Assembly (NCBI RefSeq): GCF_014650035.1
Contig: NZ_BMUE01000008.1
Span: 124,001 to 188,000, forward strand
Direction of reading: 5' to 3'
Length of the DNA stretch: 64,000 nucleotides
Origin: Streptomyces lucensis JCM 4490
Lineage (GTDB): Bacteria > Actinomycetota > Actinomycetes > Streptomycetales > Streptomycetaceae
Of this stretch, positions 17,429 through 26,063 are shown one piece after another (the stretch's first letter is position 1; the number at the start of each line of letters is the position of its first letter). The notes under the pieces are model-generated. The model had not been told where the DNA came from, did no database searches, and saw nothing but the letters and a program-made list of their open reading frames with translations. The position numbers and the translations under genes are program-made.

Positions 17429-19939
17429 ATGAGCCGGAGTCGAACGTGCGAGATATGCGGTACGACGCTGATCACGAGGCCGCAGGGCGGCCGGCCGGCT
17501 CGGTACTGTTCCAACGCCTGCCGGCAACGGGCACTCCGGCGGCGGACCGCAGCGCGGGACACCTACCGGGCCCAGGGGGCCGCGTCGGTCGCAGGCCCCA
17601 CCGCGGCACCCGCTGCGGCGACCTCAGTAACCCGTGACCGCGCCTTGCCGCCGGCGCTCGACTCCTTCGTAGGCCGGCGGCAGGAGCTGTCGCGCCTGCG
17701 CGCGCTGCTCAGAAGCACACGGCTGCTCACGCTGACAGGGGCGGGCGGTGTGGGCAAGACGCGGCTGGTGCTGGAGTTCGCCACGGGGTTGTCGAGCCGG
17801 TACGCCCGGCTCGACCTGGTGGAGCTCGACTCCCTGCGGGACGGTGCGACTGTGACGCAGTCCGTGGCCGCCGCGCTGGGCGTGGGAGAAGGGACAGGTT
17901 GTACCGGGGTCGACGTCCTGGTCCGTGCCATCGGTGACGCCTCCCGTCTGCTGCTTCTGGACAACTGCGAGCACCTCGCCGAGCCGTGCGCCCGGCTGGT
18001 CGTGACCCTGCTGGGCCGCTGCCCCCGGCTGCGGATCCTGGCCACGAGCCGTGAGCCATTACGGGTGCCCGGGGAGACAGTGTTCCGGGTCGGCGAGCTC
18101 TCCCTGCCGTCGGCGGACTCCGGGGACGACGTGACGGCCCTGCTGCAGGCGGACGCGGTACGACTGTTCGTGGAACGCGCCGCTCACCGCTCGCCCGGGT
18201 TCGCGTTGGACCCCAGCAACGGCCGGCTGGTCGCAGAGATTTGCCGACGGCTGGACGGCCTGGCCCTCGCCGTAGAACTCGCGGCCGGCTACATCGGCAC
18301 CCTCACCCCGGGCGACATCCTCGCGGGCCTGGACGACCAGAGCTCCCAGCTGGACCTCCTGGCCGGTGGCAGCAGGACCGGGCCCCGGCGGCACAGCGGA
18401 CTCGCCACCGCCGTCGACTGGAGCCACCGGCTGCTGGATCCGGCGGAACAGGCCGTCTTCCGGCGCCTCGCGGTCCTCGTCGGAGGGTTCGATCCGGCCG
18501 CGGCGCGCTCGGTGTGCGCCGGCGCCGGCATCGGGCCACGAGAGGTCTTCCCCTTACTGTGCGCGCTTGAGGCGAAATCACTGATCGTACGGCTGCCGGG
18601 GGACGCGACGCCCACCCGCTTCCGGCAGCTCGGTGTCATCCGCGCCTACGCCATGGAACGTCTGCGCGCATCCGGCGAACTGGGCCCCACCCTGCGCAGC
18701 GCCCTCACGTGGCTCCACGAGGTGGCCGAGCGAGATTGTGGGGATGTGTTCGCCGACCAGGCGAGCAGCCCGCTGACCGCGGAACGGGACAACCTCGCCT
18801 CGGTGCCGGCCCACGCCACCGGCCAGGACGAGGCGGCGCGGATACGGCTGACCCTGGAGCTGGCCCGGGTGCATTACCAGCAAGAGCAACCGTCGGCAGC
18901 GAGTGCGCTGCTGGCCGAACTGCTGCGGGAGCCCAGCGGTCGGGCACTGGGCGGGGAGGTGGCCGCGCTCGCCGCACGCGTGGCCGCCCAGCAGGCCGAC
19001 CCGCACCGAGCACTGTCCCTGGGCGAGCGGGCGGTGAACCTGGAGCGGCGGCGTCACGTGCCCGCCGGGCTCGCCAACGCACTCGACGCCAGGGCCGCGG
19101 CGAGGCTGTGTCGCGGCGAATTCGCCGAGGCCGTCACGGATCTGCGCGCGTGCCTGGACGTCGTCGCCTCGCTCGGCTCACCCGAGGACGTCGCGTGGTG
19201 CACCCAGCACCTGGCCTGGGCGCTGCTCCAGGCGGGCGGGGAGCGCGAGGCCGACGAGCTGATGTCGGATTGCCTTCCGGTGCTCAGAGAGCAGGCGCCC
19301 TGGCCCCGGGTTGCGGCTGCGCTGCACACCGCGGGCGCCGTAAGGCTGGCTCTGGGACAGCTGGAGAGCGCCGAGGCCCTCTTCGGCGAAGTGCTGCGCA
19401 TCGCCCCCGGGGGGAGCTTCCACGCACTGTACCCCGTCGAGGGCCTGGCACTGGTGGCCGCGGAGAGCGGTGACATGCAGCGCGCCCTGCGGCTGTGCGA
19501 GGCAAGCGTGCAGGCGCGACGCCGGCTGGACACCGAGCCCGAGGCACCCTGGCGGCGCAGGATCGAGCAGGCGGCGGCCCGTGCCCGGACCATGCTGCCA
19601 ACGGCGGCGCGGGAGGCCGCAGTCGTCGGCGCTCGCGGGCTGCGCGGGGACCGGCTCGTCGCCTACGCCCTGCGGTCAGGGAGCGGTGAGCGGGTCCTGC
19701 GGGGACCGGACACCATGGGGGCCGGCGACGAGCGGTGGCGGCTGACCGCCAGGGAGTTCATGGTGGTCGAACTCGTCGCGGAAGGGCTGACCAACAGGCA
19801 GATCGCGGGTGAACTCGGGCTTTCGGCGCATACGGTCGCCACACACCTGGACAGGGTGCGCGACAAGCTGGGTCTTCGCTCACGCACACAGATCGCCCTA
19901 TGGTTCGATCGAAGAGACTCGGAAGCTTCCGTTCCCTGA
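17429..19939 (+). CDS. LAL-type LuxR-family transcriptional regulator with N-terminal zinc-finger-like motif
   Basis: The 836-residue product carries, in order: a short cysteine cluster (CEICG then YCSNACRQR, residues about 7-35); an NB-ARC/AAA-type ATPase with Walker A GAGGVGKTR, Walker B LLLLDNCEH and ATSREPLRVPG; a TPR-like helical region; and a C-terminal LuxR helix-turn-helix (LTAREFMVVELVAEGLTNRQ, then SAHTVATHLDRVRDKLGL). It should be an ATP-dependent activator. In-frame TTA codons at 18059-18061 and 18554-18556 predict dependence on bldA tRNA. ATG 17429 was chosen because the upstream frame overlaps the dioxygenase gene. The neighbouring dioxygenase is a plausible target. Confidence 0.92.
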   Translation: MSRSRTCEICGTTLITRPQGGRPARYCSNACRQRALRRRTAARDTYRAQGAASVAGPTAAPAAATSVTRDRALPPALDSFVGRRQELSRLRALLRSTRLLTLTGAGGVGKTRLVLEFATGLSSRYARLDLVELDSLRDGATVTQSVAAALGVGEGTGCTGVDVLVRAIGDASRLLLLDNCEHLAEPCARLVVTLLGRCPRLRILATSREPLRVPGETVFRVGELSLPSADSGDDVTALLQADAVRLFVERAAHRSPGFALDPSNGRLVAEICRRLDGLALAVELAAGYIGTLTPGDILAGLDDQSSQLDLLAGGSRTGPRRHSGLATAVDWSHRLLDPAEQAVFRRLAVLVGGFDPAAARSVCAGAGIGPREVFPLLCALEAKSLIVRLPGDATPTRFRQLGVIRAYAMERLRASGELGPTLRSALTWLHEVAERDCGDVFADQASSPLTAERDNLASVPAHATGQDEAARIRLTLELARVHYQQEQPSAASALLAELLREPSGRALGGEVAALAARVAAQQADPHRALSLGERAVNLERRRHVPAGLANALDARAAARLCRGEFAEAVTDLRACLDVVASLGSPEDVAWCTQHLAWALLQAGGEREADELMSDCLPVLREQAPWPRVAAALHTAGAVRLALGQLESAEALFGEVLRIAPGGSFHALYPVEGLALVAAESGDMQRALRLCEASVQARRRLDTEPEAPWRRRIEQAAARARTMLPTAAREAAVVGARGLRGDRLVAYALRSGSGERVLRGPDTMGAGDERWRLTAREFMVVELVAEGLTNRQIAGELGLSAHTVATHLDRVRDKLGLRSRTQIALWFDRRDSEASVP

Positions 19940-19987
19940 CACGGCGAGCACCGCGGACGCGCCGCACGTGCCTGCGGCTCCTGCCCT

Positions 19988-20213
19988 GCCCCGGTCAGGC
20001 AGACGGCTGCGGACCTCAGACGGCAAGAGCTGTCCGGGCGACTGAAGCCGGGCGAGCGACTGCCGTCCCTGCGGGGCCTCCAGCAGCAGTACGCGATCGC
20101 CGGCGTGACCGCCCGGCCGCGCTGCGCGTACTGAGCGACGGAGGACTCGTCGACGTCGTGCAAGGCCGGGACAGCTTCGTCACCGATCCCCTCCCCCGCG
20201 AGAAGGAGGCGGT
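19988..20213 (+). pseudogene. GntR-family regulator remnant (frameshifted, truncated)
   Basis: One frame reads RQTAADLRRQELSGRLKPGE then RLPSLRGLQQQYAIAGVTAR, and then hits a stop. The next frame continues AALRVLSDGGLVDVVQGRDS then FVTDP. Joined at about 20111-20120 by restoring one base, they make a complete GntR winged-helix domain (GRLKPGERLPS, VTARxALRVL, VVQGRxSFV). No effector-binding domain follows and no start codon is evident. Recognised from the family signature only. Confidence 0.7.
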
Positions 20214-20329
20214 GAGCAACGAAGCGGCCGGTGTTCGCATCAACGTGCTGGAGGATGCACCGGCCGTCCACGAACTCCCCGATGCTGACCTCGGCCCCCG
20301 AGCGCAGCCCGTAGGACCGGCCCTATTTC

Positions 20330-20357
20330 CATAAACTATGAATATAAAAATGTTATG
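20330..20357. promoter_or_regulatory. A/T-rich imperfect palindrome, candidate MarR operator/promoter
   Basis: CATAA (20330-20334) and TTATG (20353-20357) are the ends of a 28-base imperfect inverted repeat (9 of 14 positions symmetric) in an A/T-rich island just 8 bases before the marR start. MarR proteins bind such sites and autoregulate; here binding would also control the coupled MFS gene. Confidence 0.55.
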
Positions 20358-20365
20358 CTTCGAGC

Positions 20366-20824
20366 ATGAGTCGTCTAGTCACCGCTCCTGACGCGTCCGC
20401 CGCCATCGGGGCAGCCCTCTACGGCCTGGCCACCAGGGCCGCGAGACGCCTGCCCCGGGACATGAGCCTGACGTCCGCCGCCACCCTGGCCACCCTGGAC
20501 CGGACCGGCCCGCGGCGCATCACCGATCTGGCCGCGGTCGAGGGCGTCACCCAGCCCGCGATGACCGCCCTGGTCCGGGTGATGGAGGAGTCCGGCCTGG
20601 TCGAGCGTCGGGGCGACGCGTCCGACAAGCGGGTCACGCTGGTGTGCCTGACCGAGGCCGGCGCCTCCTATGTCCGGACGCGACGCCAGGCGGGCGTCCA
20701 CGCGTTCGAGCGGTTGATCGGCGAGCTCACCGGCGACGAGGTCGAGGCGCTGGTGGCGGCCCTTCCGGCGCTGAAGCATCTGGCAGAGCTCGAAAGCCAG
20801 GACCGCGAAGGGACGAAGCAGTGA
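20366..20824 (+). CDS. MarR-family transcriptional regulator
   Basis: This 152-residue winged-helix repressor has ITDLAAVEGVTQPAMTALVR as the recognition helix region and the wing signature VERRGDASDKRVTLVCLTEAG. MarR proteins usually dissociate from DNA when they bind phenolic ligands. Its stop overlaps the GTG of the MFS gene (GTGA at 20821-20824), a strong sign that both are made from one transcript and that the regulator controls the pump. The Shine-Dalgarno sequence is weak, and the A/T-rich palindrome upstream fits autoregulation. Confidence 0.94.
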   Translation: MSRLVTAPDASAAIGAALYGLATRAARRLPRDMSLTSAATLATLDRTGPRRITDLAAVEGVTQPAMTALVRVMEESGLVERRGDASDKRVTLVCLTEAGASYVRTRRQAGVHAFERLIGELTGDEVEALVAALPALKHLAELESQDREGTKQ

Positions 20825-22581
20825 CCGGGCAGCCGGTCGGCGGGGTCGCGGCGAAGGCGTTCCCGGTGGCGCGTTCCGAGTCGCGGCTGCTGGTCCCCGC
20901 CCTGATGTTCATCGCTCTGGTCGTGGCGGCGGTCGCCAGCCTCGGGACGCCGCTCATCACCAGCGTGGCGACCTCGTTCCACGTCTCGCTCGGCAGCGCG
21001 CAGTGGACGCTGACCGTCGCGCTGCTCAGCGGCGCCGTCGCCACGCCGGTTCTGGGCCGGCTCGGAGCCGGCCCGCACCGGCGGGCCACGATCCTCGCCA
21101 CGCTGGCGGTCGTCGTCGCCGGCAGCGCGCTCACCGTGCTGCCGCTGCCGTTCGCGTGGCTGCTGGCCGGCAGGGCGGCCCAGGGCGTCGGGCTCGGGCT
21201 GACGGCACTGATGATGGGCGTGGCCCGGGACCACCTCCCCGAGGAGCGCAGCGCGGCCGTGATCGCCCTGATCTCGGTGGTCTCGATCATCGGGGCCGGC
21301 GTCGGCTACCCGCTGGCCGCACTGCTCGCCGAGCTCGGCGGGGTACGGGCCGCCTACGGCCTCGGGCTGGTGGTCACCGCCGCCGCCCTCATGACCGCGT
21401 GGCGCTCCATGCCCGAAGCCCCTGAAGGCCGCTCCGCCCACGTGGACGTGGCAGGCGCGGTCGTCCTGGCCGCTGCGCTGCTCCTGGTGCTGTTCCTCGC
21501 CGGCGAACGAAGTCTGTGGAGCCGGCACCTCGCCGTGGCGGCGGGCCTCGCCGCCGTCGCGGTGGTACTGCTCTATGTCTGGGCCGTCATCGAGCTGCGC
21601 AGCGCGACGCCCCTGGTCGATGTGCGGGCGGTGCGGCACCCGGCGGTCGCCGGAGCCAACCTCGCCATGTTCGTCGGCGGGATCGGCATGTACCTCCTGC
21701 TCACACTCATCACCCGCTACGCGCAGACGCCGCACGGCGCCGGCTACGGCTTCGGGCTGACGACCTTCGTCGCCGGGCTGGTCCTCATCCCGTTCTCGGT
21801 GCTGGGGTTCGTCGCCGGCAAGCTCACGCCGCGGGTCCGGACGCGGATCGCCGACCACCTGCTCCTGGCCGGCAGCGCCGTCGTGGTCGGCGGCGGGTTC
21901 GCCCTGTTCGCGGCGGCCCGGTCGGACCTGGCCGAACTGTTCGCGGCGATGGGCGTGCTCGGCTTCGGCGTCGGCGGCTTCTCGGCCGCGATGCCCGGCG
22001 TCATCCTGGCCGTCACCCCCAAGAGCGAGACGTCGAGCGCCATGAGCTTCAACTACGTCGTCCGCAGCGTCGGGTACTCCCTGGGCAGCGCCATCGGCGG
22101 CCTGATCCTCGCCGCGGGCACCGGCCCCGGCCGCCTCTTCCCCGACGACAGCGCCTACACCACCGCGGCGCTGGTCGGCATCGGCGCCATGGCGATCACG
22201 ACGCTGACAAGCCTCGCTCTCGCCCGCCGACGCTCGTCCGAGACCAATCCGCAAGTCAGATGCACTCATCCCGACACTGGAGGTTCCATGCCCAAGGGCT
22301 ACTGGGTCAGCGCCTACCGCACCATTTCAGACCCTGAGAAGCTGGCTGCTTACAACAAGCTGGCCGGTCCGGCCGTCAAGGCCGGGGGCGGTCGGGTCCT
22401 CGCCCGTGGCGGCCGGGTCGTGGCGCATGACGCCGGAATCGCCGAGCGCACCGTCCTGATCGAGTTCGACAGCTTCGAGCAGGCCGTCGCGGCGCACGAG
22501 AGTGCGGCCTACCAGGAGGCGCTGGTCGCCCTCTCCGACGGCGTCGAGCGCGACTTCCGCATCGTCGAAGGCATCGACTGA
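20821..22581 (+). CDS. MFS transporter with in-frame C-terminal DUF1330 domain
   Basis: Residues 1 to about 475 form a drug-exporter-like major facilitator with 12 or more hydrophobic segments, including LGRLGAGPHRRATIL as the loop 2-3 motif and VSIIGAGVGYPLAALLAELGG. Without a stop codon the frame continues through SSETNPQVRCTHPDTGGS into a complete DUF1330 domain (MPKGYWVSAYRTISDPEKL to DFRIVEGID, about 97 residues). The total is 586 residues. GTG 20821 overlaps the marR stop. DUF1330 proteins are normally free-standing small dimers, so this is either a real fusion or two adjacent genes whose intervening stop was lost. Confidence 0.88.
   Translation: MTGQPVGGVAAKAFPVARSESRLLVPALMFIALVVAAVASLGTPLITSVATSFHVSLGSAQWTLTVALLSGAVATPVLGRLGAGPHRRATILATLAVVVAGSALTVLPLPFAWLLAGRAAQGVGLGLTALMMGVARDHLPEERSAAVIALISVVSIIGAGVGYPLAALLAELGGVRAAYGLGLVVTAAALMTAWRSMPEAPEGRSAHVDVAGAVVLAAALLLVLFLAGERSLWSRHLAVAAGLAAVAVVLLYVWAVIELRSATPLVDVRAVRHPAVAGANLAMFVGGIGMYLLLTLITRYAQTPHGAGYGFGLTTFVAGLVLIPFSVLGFVAGKLTPRVRTRIADHLLLAGSAVVVGGGFALFAAARSDLAELFAAMGVLGFGVGGFSAAMPGVILAVTPKSETSSAMSFNYVVRSVGYSLGSAIGGLILAAGTGPGRLFPDDSAYTTAALVGIGAMAITTLTSLALARRRSSETNPQVRCTHPDTGGSMPKGYWVSAYRTISDPEKLAAYNKLAGPAVKAGGGRVLARGGRVVAHDAGIAERTVLIEFDSFEQAVAAHESAAYQEALVALSDGVERDFRIVEGID
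22279..22290 (+). promoter_or_regulatory. Internal ribosome binding site and ATG for a free-standing DUF1330 protein
   Basis: GGAGG (22279-22283) lies four bases before ATG 22288, exactly where an independent DUF1330 protein (97 residues, ending at 22581) would begin. Both a fusion and a separate small protein may therefore be produced from the same frame. Confidence 0.6.
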
Positions 22582-22697
22582 CCGAGGTCCGGTCGGATCT
22601 TCAATGAAGCTCACTGAGTGGCCTCCACCCAATGTCGTGCATCGCCACCGGATGCTGAACATCGTGGGCTCCACCCGGTCGACGATGCCCGGCATCG

Positions 22698-23684
22698 TCA
22701 CCACAGCCAGGCGGTGAAGTGCCGCACCCGGGACAGGGCGCGGGCATCGCGGCGTGCGGCCACGTTGCCGATCCGGTTCTGCCTGGAACGGGGCCGGCGC
22801 GACTGCGAGGCGGCGAGACGGCGCTTGCCGGCGTCCTGGAGTCGCCGCCGCTGCTTGCGCAGCTCCTGCTTCGTCGCGGCCTTGGACTCCGGCTTCCGGG
22901 GGCGCTTCCAGACCGGCTGCCACCCCAGGGGCGAATCGGGCTCGGGCTCCTGGTCCTCGTCGAGCGAGGTGACCATCTTCGCGCGGGCCGCGTGGGCTCG
23001 TGCGAGTGCGTCGTCGGGGTCGGGGCGTTCTTCCGGGGTGCTCCCGCGACTCCTCCTGTGGTCCGGCCCGGTGTGTGCTGGGTGCCGGGCTACTGGGTGC
23101 CGGGCCGCTGGGTGTGCGGCTGCGGGGCCGTCGTCGGGGCGGCCTGTGGCCGGGGGCCGTGGGCGACGGGGTGCTCCCGCTTGCCGTCCTGGAGCTTCGC
23201 GGCCAACTTCGCGGCGGCTTCGAAAATCCGGCGGGTCTGCTCCACCGTGTCGACGCCCCTCTCCGGCTCCTGGAGGCGGCCGTCCTTCGGGCCGGTGCGG
23301 AACGGCCGCGGGTGCGACCTCGAGGCGGCTGGCACGCAGACGGCGTACGGCCGGGGCGGGAGCCCGGGCGCTCCGTACGCCGCGCTGCGCTGACCCGGGC
23401 GGCCGGCGAGGCGGGCCCGCTCGTAGGGGGGCGCGGTGCGGTTGCGGGCCAGCGGGGCAGCACGGCCTGGTCCTCGGTGTCGCGCGGCGCGTCTGGTCGG
23501 CGGCCTGGCAGGCCGGCGCGTAGGCGACCCGCTCCCCTACCGCATATCCCTGCCATCCCTCGTACTTGGCCGTCAGGACAGGCAGCGCGTCCTCGATCTG
23601 CTGGCGGCGGGTCGACTGCCAGCCGATGAGTTGCTGATCGAACCCTGCGATCTCCATGACCGGCCGGCGACCGGACGTCATCAC
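22698..23684 (-). pseudogene. Degenerate gene of unknown function (two frame changes)
   Basis: Sensible coding sequence alternates between frames. Near 23655-23480 it reads MEIAGFDQQLIGWQSTRRQQ and LTAKYEGWQGYAVGERVAYA. A second frame from about 23470 to 23100 contains RNRTAPPYERARLAG and VEQTRRIFEAAAKLAAKLQD. The first frame returns near the end with LGWQPVWKRPRKPESKAATK and RKQRRRLQDAGKRRLAASQ. The product would be basic and partly helical. I do not recognise the family; a plasmid- or ICE-related role is possible. Downstream 22582-22697 holds nothing clear. Confidence 0.4.
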
Positions 23685-23774
23685 GCACGACTCCCACCCC
23701 CGCCCGGATCATCGGCGAGTCCGCTGAGCGATCTCCTGGAGCGGCCAGAGCGCGGTGACCAGGGTGTGCCTGGT

Positions 23775-24276
23775 GCCCACCATGGCCCATCGACTGGCAA
23801 CGCTGCTTCCACCTCCTCCGACGGCACGTAGTAGCCGGCGGCACCCCCCGCCACGCCGGGCGCCATCATGCACCAGGGCGAAGACCTCGGCCGGTGGGTA
23901 CGAGCACAGCGACTCGGCTTCGACAAACTCACCGGCGCACAGCAATGGCTGTGCGAACACATCGGGATCGAGCCCGCCGGCGACGACGAGGAGCCCGAGC
24001 CGCGCCGCAGCCAATCCGACAAGTGGGCCATCACCTGCACGGCCGCCAAGCAGTTCTACGAACGCCGAGGCCACCTGCGCGTATCCCGCAACACATCGAA
24101 CGCATCGTCGCCGACGGCGGTGATCACGGCGGCCGCGACGGCGAGAGCGGCGAGGAGCGGGAGGAACGAGAGATCATGCTCGGGGCATGGGTGAGAACAA
24201 TCAGGAGTCCCGAGCCGCGGCGTTGACCCCGGAGCGAGTGGAACAGCTCTCCGCCATCGGCATGCGCCGGACCTGA
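23775..24276 (+). pseudogene. Helicase-associated (HA) domain protein remnant, multiply frameshifted
   Basis: Successive frames read DWQRCFHLLRRHVVAGGTP, then GEDLGRWVRAQRLGFDKLTG with QQWLCEHIGIEP and AAKQFYERRGHLRV, then ERIVADGGD to IMLGAWV, and finally RAAALTPERVEQLSAIGMR with a TGA at 24274. These are the repeated helicase-associated modules found at the C-terminus of large Streptomyces DEAD-type helicases. At least three frame changes are needed, and the ATPase half is absent. It ends about 100 bases before a small membrane-protein gene. Confidence 0.65.
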
Positions 24277-24374
24277 CGGACAGGGACCGGCCACCCCGAC
24301 CGGCGACTCCCATCACAGCGATGCGTAGCGAAAGCCACTGGCGCCAGCGCACCGGCTTCGACAAGCTGCGGTAC

Positions 24375-24854
24375 ATGGACTGGACGCCCCTGCTCTCCAC
24401 GCTGACCGGTGCCGTCATCGGCATCGCGGCCACTTTGATCGCCGACCGCAACCGGTGGCGGCGGGAAGAAGCCAGGCACGCTCTGGAAGTACGGCGCGAG
24501 GTCTACACGGAGTATGTGTCCGCCCTCAAAGCCGCGGGTGAGGAGATACGGGCCGTCGCCCTGGGCGACTACATGTCCGAGTCGGCACGCGACGCGGCGG
24601 TACGGGAAGCCGTGCGCGGCACCGGGATCTACACGGCGAGCGAACGTCTCTGGCTCATGGGCCCCCCGCAGGTCGTGCAGGCAGGGAACGAGGCGTTCCA
24701 TCGCCTGCGCGCGATCCGCGACGCCTATGCCCGTGGAGTGGCTGTCGGCTCCGCCGACGACGCGCCCCTGATAGAGCGGCGACGTAAGGCCATGGCGCAG
24801 ATGCGTCGCCTCATGCGTGAGGACCTGGGCATCGTCCCCCTCGATATCGAGTGA
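24375..24854 (+). CDS. Conserved hypothetical protein with one N-terminal membrane helix
   Basis: The product has 159 residues. It begins MDWTPLLSTLTGAVIGIAAT, a single membrane anchor, followed by a basic RNRWRREEARHALEVRREVY segment and a mainly alpha-helical cytoplasmic part. Similar short proteins are common in Streptomyces but have no assigned function. The frame is open from 24321; ATG 24375 is preferred because the membrane helix then starts at the N-terminus. No strong Shine-Dalgarno sequence precedes either start. Confidence 0.7.
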   Translation: MDWTPLLSTLTGAVIGIAATLIADRNRWRREEARHALEVRREVYTEYVSALKAAGEEIRAVALGDYMSESARDAAVREAVRGTGIYTASERLWLMGPPQVVQAGNEAFHRLRAIRDAYARGVAVGSADDAPLIERRRKAMAQMRRLMREDLGIVPLDIE

Positions 24855-24924
24855 AGTGTCATCAGCCCTGAGCTCGTCCCACCCTGGGCGCGGCCGGGGC
24901 GGCCTCGGCCGTGCGGGCCGCAGG

Positions 24925-25112
24925 CACGGGTCACGCACGATCCTCGGCCGCGAGCTGGAGAGCGTGCGCAAGGCTCCGGACCAGCGCGGATTCCAGATAC
25001 AGCCCAAGAGACGGGGCGATCGAGCGCACCTTCTCACGGCTCACCGGCCACCGCCGCCTCGCGCGTGACTACGAGACCAGCCCGGCCCGCAGCGGTGACA
25101 AGACCAGTGGCG
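24925..25112 (+). pseudogene. IS5-type transposase C-terminal remnant
   Basis: Two overlapping frames carry the end of a DDE transposase: HGSRTILGRELESVRKAPDQ with RGFQIQP in one, then AIERTFSRLTGHRRLARDYE and TSPARS in the next. This matches the catalytic-Glu region (xxERTFxWLxxHRRLxxDYE). A frame change lies near 25010. No N-terminal half, terminal inverted repeats or target duplication were found. The rest of 24855-25475 shows nothing recognisable. Confidence 0.65.
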
Positions 25113-25475
25113 TCGGCTGACGGACCGGCCAGCAGTCGCGTTCAAGCTCTTCGATGGATCGCTCACGATCCAAGGGGCACGTCAACGTGTGATCGTCCCA
25201 CGACCAGATCTCACACTCGGTCTGAGGCATGGTCGGCCAGTCGTTATGACGTCAGCGCGTGTTCTCCAAGAGGCGCTGACGCGCGAGGCCGGGCTTTCAC
25301 CACCCGCTGAGGAGCCGATCGTGCCCTCCTCGGACGGAGGGTTGTCACGTCCGCCTGGGCATCTCCCACCCGGTCGCGCGGCAGGCGAGAAAACAGCGAA
25401 GCCGGTGACTGACGCACCTAACGGAGGATGGGTACCCGGGGCTGGAAAATCCTCAGTCGTATCGAGGTGAAGGCA

Positions 25476-25961
25476 ATGACCACTTCACACGGGCCGTCCA
25501 TGGAGACGCACCCCGACATCGTCGACATGCGTATGCGGCACGAGATGGCTGAACGGGCCACAAGCACTCCACAGGGGCAGGCCGTCGGCATGATGGCCTT
25601 CCTGACCGGCATCTACCTGGCAGCGTCACCGTGGATAACCGGGTTCAACGGCCTGTCCACTCTCGCCGTCAACAACCTTCTCGTAGGACTCGCCTACGCC
25701 CTGCTGATGAGCGGCGGTTTCGGTCGGGCCTACGAACGCACCCACAGCATGGCCTGGGGGGCTTGCGTCCTGGGAGCCTGGACCATCATCGCGCCGTGGG
25801 TGGTGGCGGGCGACGTGAGCACCACCAAGACCATCGTCAACAACATCATCACGGGCGCCGTCGCCCTCATTCTTGCCCTGTCCGCAAGTGCGGCCGCCCG
25901 AGCAGCCGAAAGCCGAAAGACTGGGCGGGGAGTGGCATCGCCCTACTCATCCGGACGCTGA
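25476..25961 (+). CDS. SPW-repeat membrane protein
   Basis: The product has 161 residues. A hydrophilic N-terminus is followed by four hydrophobic segments containing two SPW-type repeats: YLAASPWITGF and, in degenerate form, WTIIAPWVVAG, each preceding a pair of membrane helices. SPW proteins are small bacterial membrane proteins of unknown function, often stress-associated in actinomycetes. ATG 25476 has GAGGTGAAGG upstream; longer in-frame starts lack one. A strong hairpin 73 bases downstream probably ends the transcript. Confidence 0.88.
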   Translation: MTTSHGPSMETHPDIVDMRMRHEMAERATSTPQGQAVGMMAFLTGIYLAASPWITGFNGLSTLAVNNLLVGLAYALLMSGGFGRAYERTHSMAWGACVLGAWTIIAPWVVAGDVSTTKTIVNNIITGAVALILALSASAAARAAESRKTGRGVASPYSSGR

Positions 25962-26033
25962 CAGCGGAAGACGGGAAGAACGTGCTCATCGACCGCCGCA
26001 CGGTGGCGCTCGCCGTCGCCGCAATTGCTTCAT

Positions 26034-26063
26034 GGTGCCCCCGGCACTCTGGCCGGGGGCACC
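26034..26063 (+). terminator. Intrinsic terminator-like hairpin after the SPW gene
   Basis: GGTGCCCCCGGC (26034-26045) and GCCGGGGGCACC (26052-26063) form a perfect 12-base stem around the loop ACTCTG. No U-tract follows. Confidence 0.75.

Noticed and set aside
25380..25440. GGGTAC before the SPW gene as a sigma-B-type -10 element.
   Set aside because: No GTTT-like -35 at the required 14-16 base spacing.
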